This document shows, piece after piece, positions 20,881-32,431 of a stretch of 64,000 nucleotides of DNA (position 1 is the stretch's first letter; each line of letters begins with the position of its first letter). The position numbers and the translations under genes are program-made. The DNA is from Beaufortia kweichowensis. Taxonomy: Eukaryota > Chordata > Actinopteri > Cypriniformes > Gastromyzontidae. The notes below the pieces were generated by a model. That model was not told the origin of the DNA, ran no database searches, and was given only the letters and a program-made list of their open reading frames with translations. The stretch is taken from the NCBI GenBank assembly GCA_019155185.1, contig CM032811.1, positions 3,154,287 through 3,218,286 on the forward strand, given 5' to 3'.

Positions 20881-23800
20881 TGGATTGGGCGACAGGAAGT
20901 GTTATTAGTTGGCCTCAGGATAAAGCAATAAGACCGTCACAGTCTGTTTCCATTTCTATGTCGCCAATTTCTGTGAATCTCTCCTCAGGAATTCCTGATG
21001 TCTCTAGTGCGCCTCATATTGACACGCCCCTGAAGGTTTCGATTCCACCAGAGTATGGGGCGTTCCAGGATGTGTTCAGGAAGGAGAAAGCTACTCAACT
21101 TCCCCCGCATAGGCCATGGGACTGTGCTATTGAGCTGCTGCCTGGGGCCCCTTTGCCCAAGGGTCGTATCTACTCTCTGTCCCTCCCGGAACAGAAGGCC
21201 ATGGGTGAGTACATCAAAGAGGCTCTCCAGCAAGGGTTTATTCATCCCTCTACCTCCCCTGCAGCCTGCAGCTTTTTCTTCGTGGGAAAGAAGGATGGAG
21301 GTTTAAGGCCTTGCATCGACTACAGAGTTCTCAATCAAGCTACAGTCAAGTTTACGTACCCCCTGCCTCTCATTCCTCCCTCCATTGAGCACCTTTGTGG
21401 AGCGTCTGTGTTCACGAAGCTGGACCTCAGGAGCGCCTACAATCTAATTCGTATCAGAGCAGGGGACGAGTGGAAGACGGCTTTTGTGATGCCCAGGGGA
21501 CACTTCGAGTACCTTGTGATGCCCTTCTGGTTGGTAAACGCCCCTTCTGTGTTTCAAAGTTTTATGAATGAAATATTCCGAGATGTGTTGGGTCTCTTTG
21601 TTATTGTTTATATAGATGACATCCTGGTGTACTCGAAGTCTCTCGTGGAGCACCGGGACCATGTTCGACTCGTTCTCCAGCGCCTCCGAGATCATCACCT
21701 CTAGAAGTGCGCGTTTCATCTCCCTGAGGTCCAGTTCCTGGGGTACGTGATTAGCTCCACGGGGGTGCTCATGGAGAAAGATAAAGTGGAGGCCGTCCGA
21801 ACCTGGCCTCAGCCATCCACGATCCGAAGTTTGCAGCGCTTCCTGGGGTTTGCAAATTTCTACCGGCGTTTCATCCACAACTTCAGCACCATCTGCTCTC
21901 CCCTCACCTCGCTGCTCCGAGGCAAGCCCAAGGCTCTAGTCTGGACCCAGGAAGCGTCTGATGCATTCTGTCAGCTTAAGGAAGCCTTCTGCTCAGCCCC
22001 TATCCTCCGTCATCCGTCCCCTGAGCTTCCGTTCGTAGTGGAAGTCGACGCCTCCACAACTGGAGTGGGGGCTGTGCTCTCTCAGCTGCAGGGGAGTCCC
22101 GCTCGCCTTCACCCATGTGCCTTCTTCTCAAGGAAGATGTCCCTGGCGGAGCAAAACTACGATATCGGCAACCGGGAACTCTTGGCTATCAAGCTGGCTT
22201 TGGAAGAATGGAGGCATTGGATGGAGGGAGCTAAGTACCCATTTATTGTTTACACTGATCATAAAAATCTTCTGTATCTTCGTGATGCTAACAGACTTAA
22301 CTCTCGTCAGGCCCGTTGGGCTCTGTTCTTTTCACGTTTTAATTTCACAGTTACCTACCGCCCTGGCAGTAAGAACGGAAAGGCGGATGCCCTCTCCAGA
22401 ATCTACGCCTCTAATGTCAACACAGACCCTCCAGAGCCTATTCTCCCTCCAGCCATGGTTGTCTCTCCCATCATGGTTGTCTCTCATCCAGCTGGGAGCT
22501 GGATAAGCAAATTGAAGCCAGTCAGCGCACTCAGCCTGCTCCGCCGGGAGGTCCAGAGGGGAGATTGTTCGTGCCCGAAGATATGCGCGTCTCCCTTATG
22601 GACTCCGTTCATTGTGTTCCGGGAACGGGACACCCAGGCCAGCAGCGCACCCTCTCACTGTTCTCCCTCCGGTACTGGTGGCCAGGCATGTCCGGAGATG
22701 TCGCCCATAATGTGCAGGGGTGCTCAGTCTGTGCCGTCACCAAGGTTCCTCGTCGACTGCCCCAGGGCAAACTGCTCCCGTTGCCGGTTCCCCAAAGACC
22801 CTGGTCCCACATCGCGGTCGACTTGTCTGATCTGCCCAGCTCCGATGGATTCACCTGTGTCCTGGTGGTAGTCGACCTTTTCAGTAAGAGTTGTAAGCTT
22901 ATCCCTCTGCCAGGCCTGCCCACAGCCATGCAAACAGCCGAAGCTCTGTTCCACAACGTATTCAGGCATTTCGGCCTGCTCGAAGACATTGTCTCTGACC
23001 GTGGCCCCCAGTTCATTTCCCATGTCTGGAAGGCGTTCCTCTCCCTGTTGGGGGTCACGGTCAGCCTAACTTCTGGTTACCACCCTCAGGCGAACGGCCA
23101 GACTGAGCGCAAGATCCAGGAGATCGGGAGGTATCTCCGGACCTACTGCAGTCAACATCAGCACAGCTGGCATCGCTTCCTCCCATGGGCCGAGTACGCC
23201 CAGAATTCCCTGCGACAGGATACCACCCGCCTCACTCCGTTCCAGTGTGTACTCCCTCTTCCCCTGGACCCAAGAACCATCAGCGGTGCCAGCTGTGGAC
23301 CACTGGTTCCGGGTCAGTGAGAGGGTGTGGAACTCTGCCCACGTCCACCTACAGGCTGCAGTCCATAGGCAGAAGAGACACGCCGACCAACGAAGGTCTC
23401 CCACGCCTACTTACCATCCGGGCCAGTTGGTCTGGCTGTCGACTCGTGACATCCGCCTATGGCTGCCCTGTAGGAAACTCACTCCCCGCTTCATCGGTCC
23501 TTTCCCCATTGTTAAACAAGTGAACGCAGTGACTTACCAGCTGCAACTTCCACGTTCATATCGTCTGGCCCCTTCCTTTCATGTATCCCTTTTAAAACCC
23601 TATACTAACCCTGTGTCTCCTTCTTCCCCAGAATCTGGTGCTGAAGGACCTCCACCATCGGCTACGGAGCCTCCTCCTCCACCTCCCATCGATGAACAGG
23701 ACCGCATCTACCGGGTCGATGCCATCCTGAAAGCACGTCGACGGGCCGGTAGGCTGGAGTACCTAGTATCCTGGGAAGGATACGGTCCAGAGGAGCGCTG

Positions 23801-23990
23801 TTGGGTCCCTCGCTCGGATGTTCTGGACCCTACTTTACTCTCTGACTTTCACAGTTCCCATCCAACGCAACCAGGTCCCAGGCCACGAGGTCGGCCCCGT
23901 CGACGTCTGCTGCGGCCCGCAGGATCGGTCCGTGGAGGGGGGTACTGTTACGGAGTCGATGCCTTCAGCATCGGGTTCTCTACATCACGT
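20881..23990 (+). pseudogene. Ty3/gypsy Pol: RT, RNase H, integrase, chromodomain
   Basis: RT: VFTKLDLRSAYN (about 21408-21443) and the catalytic YIDDILVYS (about 21609-21635). An in-frame TAG at 21702 replaces a few residues. RNase H: VEVDASTTGVGAVLSQ (about 22036) and VYTDHKNLLYL (about 22250). A shift near 22490 moves to the integrase frame, with GHPGQQRTLSLF, CSVCAV, VDLSDLP (Asp 1), DIVSDRGPQF (Asp 2) and YHPQANGQTER (Glu). A deletion and shift near 23252 leads to the GPF region and a chromodomain at about 23706-23840 (YLVSWEGYGPEERCW). So it has one stop, two frameshifts and a lost protease. Each domain is otherwise well preserved, so the insertion is not ancient. Confidence 0.92.
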
Positions 23991-24016
23991 CACATAATAC
24001 TTTTTTTTGTATTATG
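23946..24016 (+). mobile_element. Truncated 3' LTR of the gypsy element, with polypurine tract
   Basis: A purine tract GTGGAGGGGGG (about 23932-23942) precedes TGTTACGGAGTCGATGCC at 23946. Only about 70 bp of LTR remain before LINE-derived sequence at 24017. Confidence 0.7.
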
Positions 24017-24136
24017 ATGTCAGGTGTTCGTGGAAGAGGTGTGTTTTAGCTGTTTCTTAAAGGAGGTGAGGGATGTGGCAGAACGGAAAAGAACGAGAGA
24101 GGGATTTAGTGCCCTTCTATGAGGGTACCACCAGAT
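24017..24136 (-). mobile_element. L2-type LINE 3' coding fragment
   Basis: The minus strand matches the last codons of the LINE at 28384-31115 (THLFHEHLTS end). An internal gap of about 40 bp is present relative to 30780-30905. Confidence 0.8.
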
Positions 24137-24339
24137 GATGTTCATTCACTGAGCGCAGGGTATTTGTGGAATTGATCAATTATGTTCTTTTGCGTTGGAC
24201 AGTCTTTAAAAATAACTGAGAATAGTACATTTATTTTATTTATTATATTTAAATGTACTTAATAAAATGTTATAAAATAAACATATTAACTTTGGAAAAT
24301 CCATTTAGTGACATTTAATCTAAGCGTATAACTACTTTT
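24137..24339. other. AT-rich spacer, nothing recognised
   Basis: No coding or repeat similarity that I can support. Confidence 0.4.
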
Positions 24340-25036
24340 ACATATTGCTAGCTACTGAGAAAGCTGGGCGTCCAGCAACAAGGTCTTGTCAGCAGCCTTG
24401 ATGTCTATGAATTGAGCCTCTCGGTGGCAACCAGGGCGGCCATAGAGCGGCCAACTGACTTGGCCAACTCTTTAATAGCCCTGGAAGAGACATCCGCAGC
24501 TCTGCGGAGCTCCTTCACAGAATCCGCATCAACTATTGTGCCCTCGTCCAGGTCCCACAGCAGATCAGCCTGGTATGTCTGGAGCATGGCGATGGTGTAA
24601 AGGCATGCACGTCCACTCTGAGGATGTCTACCTCCTCAGAGGAAGACAACTCTAGCAGTTGACTCTCTCCGTGGGCGGAAGAAGATGCATCGCGTGCTTC
24701 CTGTCCCGGAGCGAGTGAGGACAAAGCCGAAAGGGGCGGAGATAAGGCGCCGCCCGTCTCCAACCCCATGGCAACCCCCCCTGAGGGCGGCCGCCATGCT
24801 GCCTCTGCAGACACGGGACAGCCGCGCGAGATATGCATGGGCGGCCATGTTCCGTGAAACATACCGCTCCGCTCCCAAACACAGAACACAAAGATCGTGT
24901 GTGTCGTCATCCCGCCTATGACGTCACAGTCTGTCATTCGACAATTTTGATATACGTGCTTCAGACGCGGTCACGCGAAGGCGTTCCCATAGCGTCGCAA
25001 CGTTGACACAGCACGAGTTCTCTTGAAAGGGAATTG
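24340..25036 (-). mobile_element. DIRS 5' fragment with Gag-like ORF, minus strand
   Basis: Minus-strand frame 24587-24405 encodes MLQTYQADLLWDLDEGT and ends with a block ending MAALVATERLNS, the Gag-like ORF1 of DIRS elements (compare MAILQVHQAKALKQLH at 10045). Upstream on that strand (24600-24937) is a frame-broken N-terminal part. 24960-25036 is terminal-repeat-like sequence (ACGTTGACACAGCACGAG...) different in detail from the DIRS at 9433, so a second subfamily. RT and recombinase are absent. Confidence 0.72.
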
Positions 25037-26048
25037 CGGGCTGTTTCAATCCATGGTTGGGTTAAATTAAAATTTCCTTCTGGACATCTAGAGATGCCCT
25101 CATTTCATTTTGCGTAATATTGCATCTTTATTATAGTATCAAAAAATAATAAATATATTATAAATATAATTATTTATAGTAGAATCACATTAACATAACA
25201 AGGGATAAAAAATAATATTTGCTAGTGTTATGCTAAACAGTTTGCATGGATGAAACATAGGTAATGAAGGCAGTAATAGATATGAAGGCACAGCATGGGT
25301 TGTGTTTTATTTGTCTTTCACAAACAGAAAATACATACATTCTATTATCCCATCAATAAAGTAGATCAATCAAAAGTTAGCATGCATTTCTTTTAACACT
25401 TGATAATTTAAACATTTAAATATTAAAAGTAAATTATTAAAGGCTGTATATTGCAGTCATATTCCAACCCAAAATCTATTTTTGGCCCGATTTAAAAAAA
25501 TGAAACACAAAACAATCTAAATACAAATAGGCAACGCCTAATAACAACATACATGTGATTATTAAACTGTTTGTTCATGTTTAAAGCCATTAATGTATTA
25601 CTTGCCCCCCCAGACCCGGCCTTGGTGGGATCGGGAAAAGCCATGAGCAGGATTCAAACTGGGGTCACCCGAAGTGCAGCCCAATTTATTTGAGCTGGTC
25701 TTTGTTTACATTTTTTACATTTTTATTTTCATTGTATGCTCGTGTAATGTACTCACTGACTCTATTTGTACTTCTCTAATATTACTATGAAAGTCGTTAG
25801 GCAGCAGTCGTTAACGCATGCGCATTCTTCCGCTCCAAATGCGTTCCCTGATAGATGTTAGTTGGCCAGTTTCCCTAGTTTCTCCCTTCTCAGGTTTGGC
25901 GGTGATCCTGAGTGCATCCTATGACGAGGACATCGTTTATAGATTCAACATTTAACTGGCTTTACTGGTACATGGTAAAACTGTTTCATACTGCCAAGGC
26001 ACAGAAGCATACAAATGATTAAAAAAGCTTTATCTGTCGTTCTATGGC
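25037..26048. other. AT-rich region with one SINE-like patch
   Basis: No gene seen. At about 25606-25700 the minus strand carries a B-box-like CCCAGTTTGAATCCTG preceded by GGGTGACC, resembling the tRNA-like head of a degraded SINE. The rest is AT-rich, non-coding sequence. Confidence 0.45.
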
Positions 26049-26334
26049 AAAGAGTATAGAACCCAAGAGGCGAAACTCTGAAGCTATTTTGGTAACAGCG
26101 CGGCCGTTAGGGTGAAAATGTCAACTGAACAACAGCAATCCATCACATACCAAAGAATTTACATCGACAAAATGTAACAGACAATAGAACGTTCCATTGC
26201 ACCAAAATTCGCCAATTTTGGGTGCGTATACGTAATAGGTTGCTGTTGTACAGTTGGCATTTTCACCCCAAAATGTAGGCCGCGCTGTTACCAAAAAAGC
26301 AGCAGAGTTTCGCCTCTTGGGTTCTATACTCTTT
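26049..26334. mobile_element. Long-TIR MITE, 286 bp, upstream of limk1
   Basis: The first 32 bp (26049-26080, starting AAAGAGTATAGAACCCAAGA) are a perfect reverse complement of 26303-26334. Imperfect pairing continues inward for another 60 bp or so (GGTAACAGCGCGGCC, GGGTGAAAATG). The terminal identity suggests recent activity or conversion. No target duplication could be assigned. It lies about 240 bp before the limk1 start codon. Confidence 0.85.
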
Positions 26335-26439
26335 GTGCATACATGATCAGCGCTAAGGACGCAACCATGTTCATAAGCTATGCCCTCGCCATAGTACGAT
26401 TCGTCAGCTGACCCAAGCCTACTTACTAAAGAAGGAATT

Positions 26440-26571
26440 TCAGCCAATTAGAAAGAAGCGTAGCTTTGCGTAATGAATATTAATGCATCCTGTCGTTTCC
26501 GTAGTTAGTAGGATGCTGGGCACATTTCTCCCTGTGATCTCAAGAAGCGTTGCTCTCTGTCGGACGGTTGA
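26440..26571 (+). promoter_or_regulatory. limk1: Probable limk1 5' UTR / promoter-proximal region
   Basis: Sequence immediately 5' of exon 1. An in-frame TGA (26569-26571) abuts the ATG, which fixes the start of the reading frame. There is no clear TATA box. The transcription start cannot be set from sequence. Confidence 0.5.
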
Positions 26572-26629
26572 ATGAGGTTAATGCTGCTTTGTTGCACCTG
26601 GAAGGACGAGCGCATGGGAGAGGAGGAAG
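26572..26629 (+). CDS. limk1: LIM domain kinase 1, coding exon 1
   Basis: ATG at 26572 follows an in-frame TGA. The exon encodes 19 codons plus one base, starting MRLMLLCCTW and ending RMGEEE, then a consensus donor GTAAGT at 26630. This is the distinctive N-terminus of vertebrate LIMK1 (known family feature: a short leader before LIM1). LIMK1 is a cytoplasmic Ser/Thr kinase that phosphorylates and inactivates cofilin downstream of ROCK/PAK, stabilising actin filaments. Intron phase 1 matches the exon at 43152. Teleosts have limk1 duplicates, and I cannot tell which paralogue this is. Confidence 0.9.
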
Positions 26630-27349
26630 GTAAGTCTGGTATGTGCCTTGCTTATACACTGTCTGAATGAAATGAAGCGCAGATCTGCGTCATGGAGGGA
26701 TGCAGAGTTGCGCGCGTGCGTACTGTTCCTGTTTGCGCAGATTCGCATTTTATTGCTTTAATGTGACATAAAACTGCAACCCTGTAAATGATCAGTGTGG
26801 ATGCGTGCATGTTTGTTTGTGTATGTTGTGTATGTGTGCTGCAAAGTACAAAATATGGTTTTAATTACATGTACATGTAGGATTCCCATAGTAACTGGGA
26901 AATATTACTGAACTTTATAATAGTGATTCATGGACCACCATTATTAGATTTTTGTAGTGAACATGGATGTTTTTAGTTACACTCAGCTAAGGGTGCTTTT
27001 CACACTTGCCCAGTTTAGGGTTTTTTCACATCCTAAATCTAGGAATATAAAAGTGATATATGAATAATATAAGAAAATAATCTCCAGAAACTATTTTGTT
27101 ATATAAAAGGTATTTCAGTTTTTAAATACAGAAAAAAAAAGTAAAACAGTAACTTGTACCCAACTTAGTCCTTTAAAAACACTAATGCAGCAACAATGTA
27201 GTGAAATAAGGGACTTGAGTAATCGATAACACAAATAAACATCAACGGAATAAGTTAAGATTCAACAAGAGCAGTACTAAACCCAGAATGAAAATCTACA
27301 TATTTTAAGTAACTTAAACTAGGTTACACACTGCTGTGGGAACTTAGTA

Positions 27350-27560
27350 TTGCTCACAATTTCAACAACAATGGGCAAGTTCTTCTTCAGAAAAATGAGC
27401 ATTTCTGCTCTCTCTCTTCCTAGCCTGTTTCTTCTTGCCTCCACAATGTTAGATGCTGTGCTGAATAGCCTCTCACTGTCCACACTAGTAGGCTACCAGG
27501 GGTGCAGAGAAACTTTGCAGCAGTGGCAGCCAGAGTGGGAAACCGAATTTGCTTGACTGC
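27350..27560 (-). pseudogene. hAT transposase C-terminal fragment
   Basis: Minus strand: AAKFLCTPGS, SAQHLTLW, ERAEMLIFLKKNLPIVVE. This is the dimerisation-domain end of hAT transposases, with several indels. It is an isolated remnant without visible TIRs. Confidence 0.75.
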
Positions 27561-28383
27561 CCACTACTGCAATGGGAGTGTGAGATTGCTGTATGTCTGA
27601 AGTTGAATATGTTTTTCTTCGCACATGTGTAAAGGGCTGTACTCATATATGGCATTTATGTCACTTTGTAAAAATCGGACTGTGCGAAGAAAACATTTAC
27701 CCCTGTAGCATGTGTGCGATACAGCTTTTCATGTGCGTATTGAAAGAGGCACTTATTTGTATGTGTGAGGGAAATCAATGGACCGCCTCTATTTCACTTT
27801 GTAGTAGTTTATTTTGCTACTTAAGCTTTTTTCCCAGCTGCATTGAGTCCATATACAGCCCTATCTGCAAACCGGAATCCAGGTGTAAGACGTTATATAG
27901 ACTAACATCAGTAATTATAGTCAGTCAGTCAGAATTAATTATAGTTAAATGTGTTAAGTATGTGAACATATGAATTTAATCTCCAGTGTGGCTCTAAGAG
28001 GTTTATTTCACCCTTTCATATGAGAAAAGAGCAGGCACACATTGGAAATCAATCACTTTCAAAATAAAACTTTTTAAAAGTTAATAAAAGTTTATTATTA
28101 TTATACACATTTCTGCCAATCTTAAGTTAATCTTGAATGCCTATAGAGCAGTAGTTTTATTATATTTATAACAGATACAGCTGTACAAGTCTTTTCAAAA
28201 ACAGCCGAGCTCTTGGGAGTAACGCCTGGTTCACACATACTTTGTTTGCAGTGCGTATGCGGTGCATATTTTTTTACGTGCCTACGTTGTCAGATTAGAT
28301 CGTTCACACTGCACGCAGATGCAGTGCGGTCAGTCCGTTGCAGGTGCGGTGCAGCAGTGAAACGATCGTTTATGTATCAAGTG

Positions 28384-31115
28384 CGGTTACTGTTTCATCT
28401 CCTTCTCCTTCTCGGATTCACAATGTTGTAGTTTACCGCCAACCAGGCCCGCTTCACAGCTTCACTGACGAACTGGATGTGCTTCTTTCCTCATTTCCGT
28501 AGGACGGCAGCCCACTCATTGTCTTTGGGGACTTTAATATTCACCTGGAGAAATCCTCTGCCACTGACTTTTTAAACCTTCTCTCCTCATTTGACCTCTC
28601 CCTCCTTACCACCACTGCTACTCATAAATCAGGAAACCAACTGGACCTTATCTTCACACGCAGCTGCATCACCTCTAATCTTACTGTTCTACCCCTACAT
28701 ATCTCTTACCACTTTTTAATAACTTGCAACATACATCTCACCTCTAACAACACAGCCACACCTACATCCGTTTCGTTCAGGCGCAACCTCCGCTCTCTTT
28801 CCCCCAGCACACTCTCTGCTGAGGTGTCATCCTCTCTCCCTTCCAACCTCTCATCTCTGGATACCAATACAGCCACGAACACCCTATGTTCAACAATAAC
28901 ATCCTGTCTAGACAACCTCTGCCCTCTATCCTCCAGACCGGCTCGTGCCTCCCCTTCCTGCCCTTGGCTTTCGGACGTCCTTCGAGAACATCGGACCAAA
29001 CTCAGGGCAGCTGAAAGAAAATGGCGGAAGACAAAACACCCACCCCACCTCACCTCTGTGATTATCAGTCACTACTTTCATCCTTCTCCGCTGCTGTCCA
29101 CAGAGCAAAGACATCCTACTACATCACAAAGGTCAGTCATGCATCAGATTAAAAAAAGTGTTCAAAACCTTCAGCTCCCTCTTCTCTCCACCTCCCCCCA
29201 CCTGCCTCTTCATTATCAGCTGATGATTTTGCTAACTTTTTCACAAACAAAACATCACTGATCAGTAGCCAGTTCACAGCTCCTGAAACCCCAGCACACA
29301 CACAGGTTTCACCCAGGTCCACTTTTTCCTCTTTCTCCACTCTAAACGATGCCGAAGTTACCAAACTTCTCTCCTGCAACCCCACCACCTGCCCACTCGA
29401 CCCAATCCCCTCCCATCTGCTCCAATCCATCTCTAGCACAGTCACCCCATCACTCACACACATTATTAACTCCTCACTCCTCTCTGGCACTTTCCCCACC
29501 ACATTTAAACAGGACCGGGTCACTCTGCTGCTTAAAAAACCCCCCACTCTCAACCCTTCCCTCACCTATAGCTACAGACCTGTTTCTCTCCTCCCGTTCA
29601 TCTCAAAGACAACTGGAGCGAGCTGTTTTTAATCAGTTTTCATCCTACCTCACCCAGAATGACCTACTGGACAAAAGACAGTCCGGTTTCAAGAGCAACC
29701 ACTCCACTGAGACCGCACTTCTGTCAGTCACTGAGGCACTGCGACTGGCAAAAGCAGAGTCTAACTCATCTGTCCCCATTTTACTGGATCTCTCTGCTGC
29801 CTTTGACACAGTTAACCACCAGATCCTACTGACATCCCTCTCATCACTAGGGATCACAGGTACTCCACTTCGGTGGTTTAAATCTTACCTCTCAGACAGG
29901 TCCTTCTGGGTGTCACGGAATGGGGCTGTCCAAAGCCCATCCCATGGCCACAGGCATTCCTCAGGGATCTGTTCTTGCACCACTCCTCATTTCTATCTAC
30001 ACAACATCCCTGGGACCCATCATTCAATCACATAGCTTTGATTACCACTGCTATGCAGACGACACCCAGATTTTCTTCTCCTTCCAGCCAGACGATCCCA
30101 CAATAACATCACGCATTGCAGCCTGCCTGAAAGACATCTCATCTTGGATGACTGAACACCACCTTCAGCTAAACCTTGCCAAGACTGAGCTCCTGGTACT
30201 TCCGGCCTCACCTGCAACACAACACAACCTCACAATTCAAATTGGCAACCCAACCATTACACCATCTAATCAGTAAGAAACCTTGGTGTAATCTTCAATG
30301 ACCAGCTGTCCTTTACCAAACACATCTCAAGGATATCACGGTCTTAGATAGTAGATCATGGTAGTAGATATGCACTTTACAACATCAGGAAGATCAGACC
30401 ATATCTCACAGAGCACGCCGCCCAACTGCTAGTTCAAGCCCTGGTAATCTCCAGACTGGACTGTTGCAATGCTTTCCTGGCTGGTCTTCCTGCACGAGCA
30501 ATCAAACCACTTCAGATGATACAGAACGCAGCAGCAAGACTTGTTTTCCAGGAACCCAAAAGAGCACATGTCACACCTCTCCTCATCTCTCTCCATTGGC
30601 TAACGGTTGCTGCCTGCATTAAATTTAAATCATTAATGCTGACATTTAAAACCATCACAAACTCTGCACCCTCATACCTTAACTCTCTTCTACACACCTA
30701 CAACCCATCCAGAACCCTGCGCTCAGCGAACGAACGTCGACTGGTGGTACCCTCACAGAAGGGCACTAAATCTCTCTCTCGTTCTTTCTCCTTCTCTTTC
30801 CCCTGCTTGTGGAATAATCTCCCTAACGCAATCCGTTCTGCCACATCCCTCGCCTCCTTCAAGAAACAACTAAGAACACACCTCTTCCACGAACACCTGA
30901 CATCATAAAAAAAATAAAAAAATAAAATCCCTTTCTTCTTTCCTCTACAGGTACTTATCTAGCACTGCAAAACATTGTAAACTTAGGAAAGCACCTCTTA
31001 GTACCATTGTTGCCGCTTTTGATGTGTCGCTTCATTGTCTCCTAATACTTGTAAGTCGCTTTGGATAAAAGCGTCAGCTAAATGCCTGAATGTAAAATCT
31101 AATGTAAATGTAAGT
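28384..31115 (+). mobile_element. L2-type LINE copy B, 5' truncated
   Basis: Starts abruptly in the endonuclease and ends in a tail around GTAAGTCGCTTTGGATAAAAG with ATGTAA repeats (about 31050-31112), the 3' end signature of this LINE group. The same family appears at 63771-64000 and as a fragment at 24017-24136. It inserted into sequence whose left flank (28217-28380) looks like part of another repeat (CCTGGTTCACACATAC). Confidence 0.85.
28430..30908 (+). pseudogene. LINE copy B ORF2: endonuclease remnant, reverse transcriptase
   Basis: Endonuclease C-terminal half: FGDFNIHLEKS (about 28525), NQLDLIFTRS (about 28635). A linker spans 28824-29560. RT: SGFKSNHSTETALLS (about 29685), LLDLSAAFDTVNHQIL (motif A, about 29780), GIPQGSVLAPLL (motif B, 29950) and YHCYADDTQIFF (motif C, about 30045). 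The C-terminal domain spans 30516-30908 (QNAAARLVF, LHWLTVAACIKF, LWNNLPNAI) with stop at about 30906. Shifts near 29262, 29920, 30276 and a disrupted patch at 30290-30380 make it inactive. Confidence 0.88.
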
Positions 31116-32173
31116 CTATTTTTGCTGTACTGCATGCGCTGAATTAAAGCGATAGCACACAAACCGTGCTCAAAATCACACGGAAATAACATGAAAATGA
31201 TGAAATATTACCATAAAACATGCAACAAAGTATATTACAAGTTTTGAGAGTCCTCTTATTTTATTTCGGGATAAAGCAAGAAAAAGCAAAACACTTACCA
31301 GATGCAGCAAAAACAATTATCCGATCAATACTACTCTACAAAAAAAATTGTCTTAAAATTACTATGGCCAACATTCAGATCCAGCCATACATATTTGACC
31401 CAAAATCGGATCACAAATGTGTGCAGCGCTGCAGCTTTAACTTGACTTTTTGTTTTGTTTTAAATGTCCTGAGAGTGTTTTTAGGTGCATGGGAAATGTA
31501 ATTGTTTAGCTTCACAGCGATAAGGAAAAAGTGGATTTATCTGTTTGTTTATCTGGGGCAACAACGGAGCTGTATGTCTATTTGTTCCCCACATTTCCTG
31601 GCACCGAACCACTGTGTTGATGTGCGTTCACGAGATAACGCAGGTGAAGGTGGGCTTGCGTGGTAAATTCATAAAGTAAATTCATACAGAGCCGTATTTG
31701 AAAAAAACTTTCAGAGACTTGTACGAACCCTGACAAAGTGCATTCAGCACAGAAATACTCCGTCATACACCCAACTCGCTATTTGAAACTGTGATCATGT
31801 CTAGTATGAGCATCTAACTCTTTAACAGTGTAAATAAATCAGAATGCATGAAATAACATGATACCCCCCTTTAACATGCAGATATAAAAACACTGTGCTA
31901 TAATATTTACTATACTAACAGTATTAAGTGTTCTGTAGTATAAGGCTGTACTAAATAATATACTTTAATATTTTATGTAGTCAGGTTTTAAAAACATTAT
32001 AGTACCTAGGAATGAAAATAAATACATTTTACTACAGTTCACTATAGTAAATAACACAGTATACTACAGTATTATTTTATGTGGGCAAATTTATTACTGT
32101 TGTATAAAATAGAAAAAAGTGAACACAGAAAAATTAAAATGGGGAAAAAAACAAAAGCCTTTCTCAATATGCT
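31116..32173. other. limk1 intron sequence, nothing recognised
   Basis: AT-rich. No protein similarity, tandem repeat or TIR pair that I can support. Confidence 0.5.
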
Positions 32174-32431
32174 TTCTAGTCTAGGGATGCAACGATTAAC
32201 CGGTTTCACTATTAACCATGCTTTAAATCATCACGGTTAATTAATCGTAAATGCTCCGCAACACCGTGTTTCTGTCGCACGGAACTGTTATGCCAGTGGT
32301 GCGGCAGTTTAAAGTTCCGAGTTTATCAGAGACGCGGAGGCTATTACACACGCACACTGAACAATGGCAGAGGCACCTAACAGCGAAACTCTGTTTCCTC
32401 CAAAGAAGCGCCTGAAGTCGGCAGTTTGGGA

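Noticed and set aside
24636..24937. Several overlapping Arg/Pro-rich frames on both strands
   Set aside because: GC-rich DIRS Gag-like region read in shadow frames; only the 24587-24405 frame has family resemblance.
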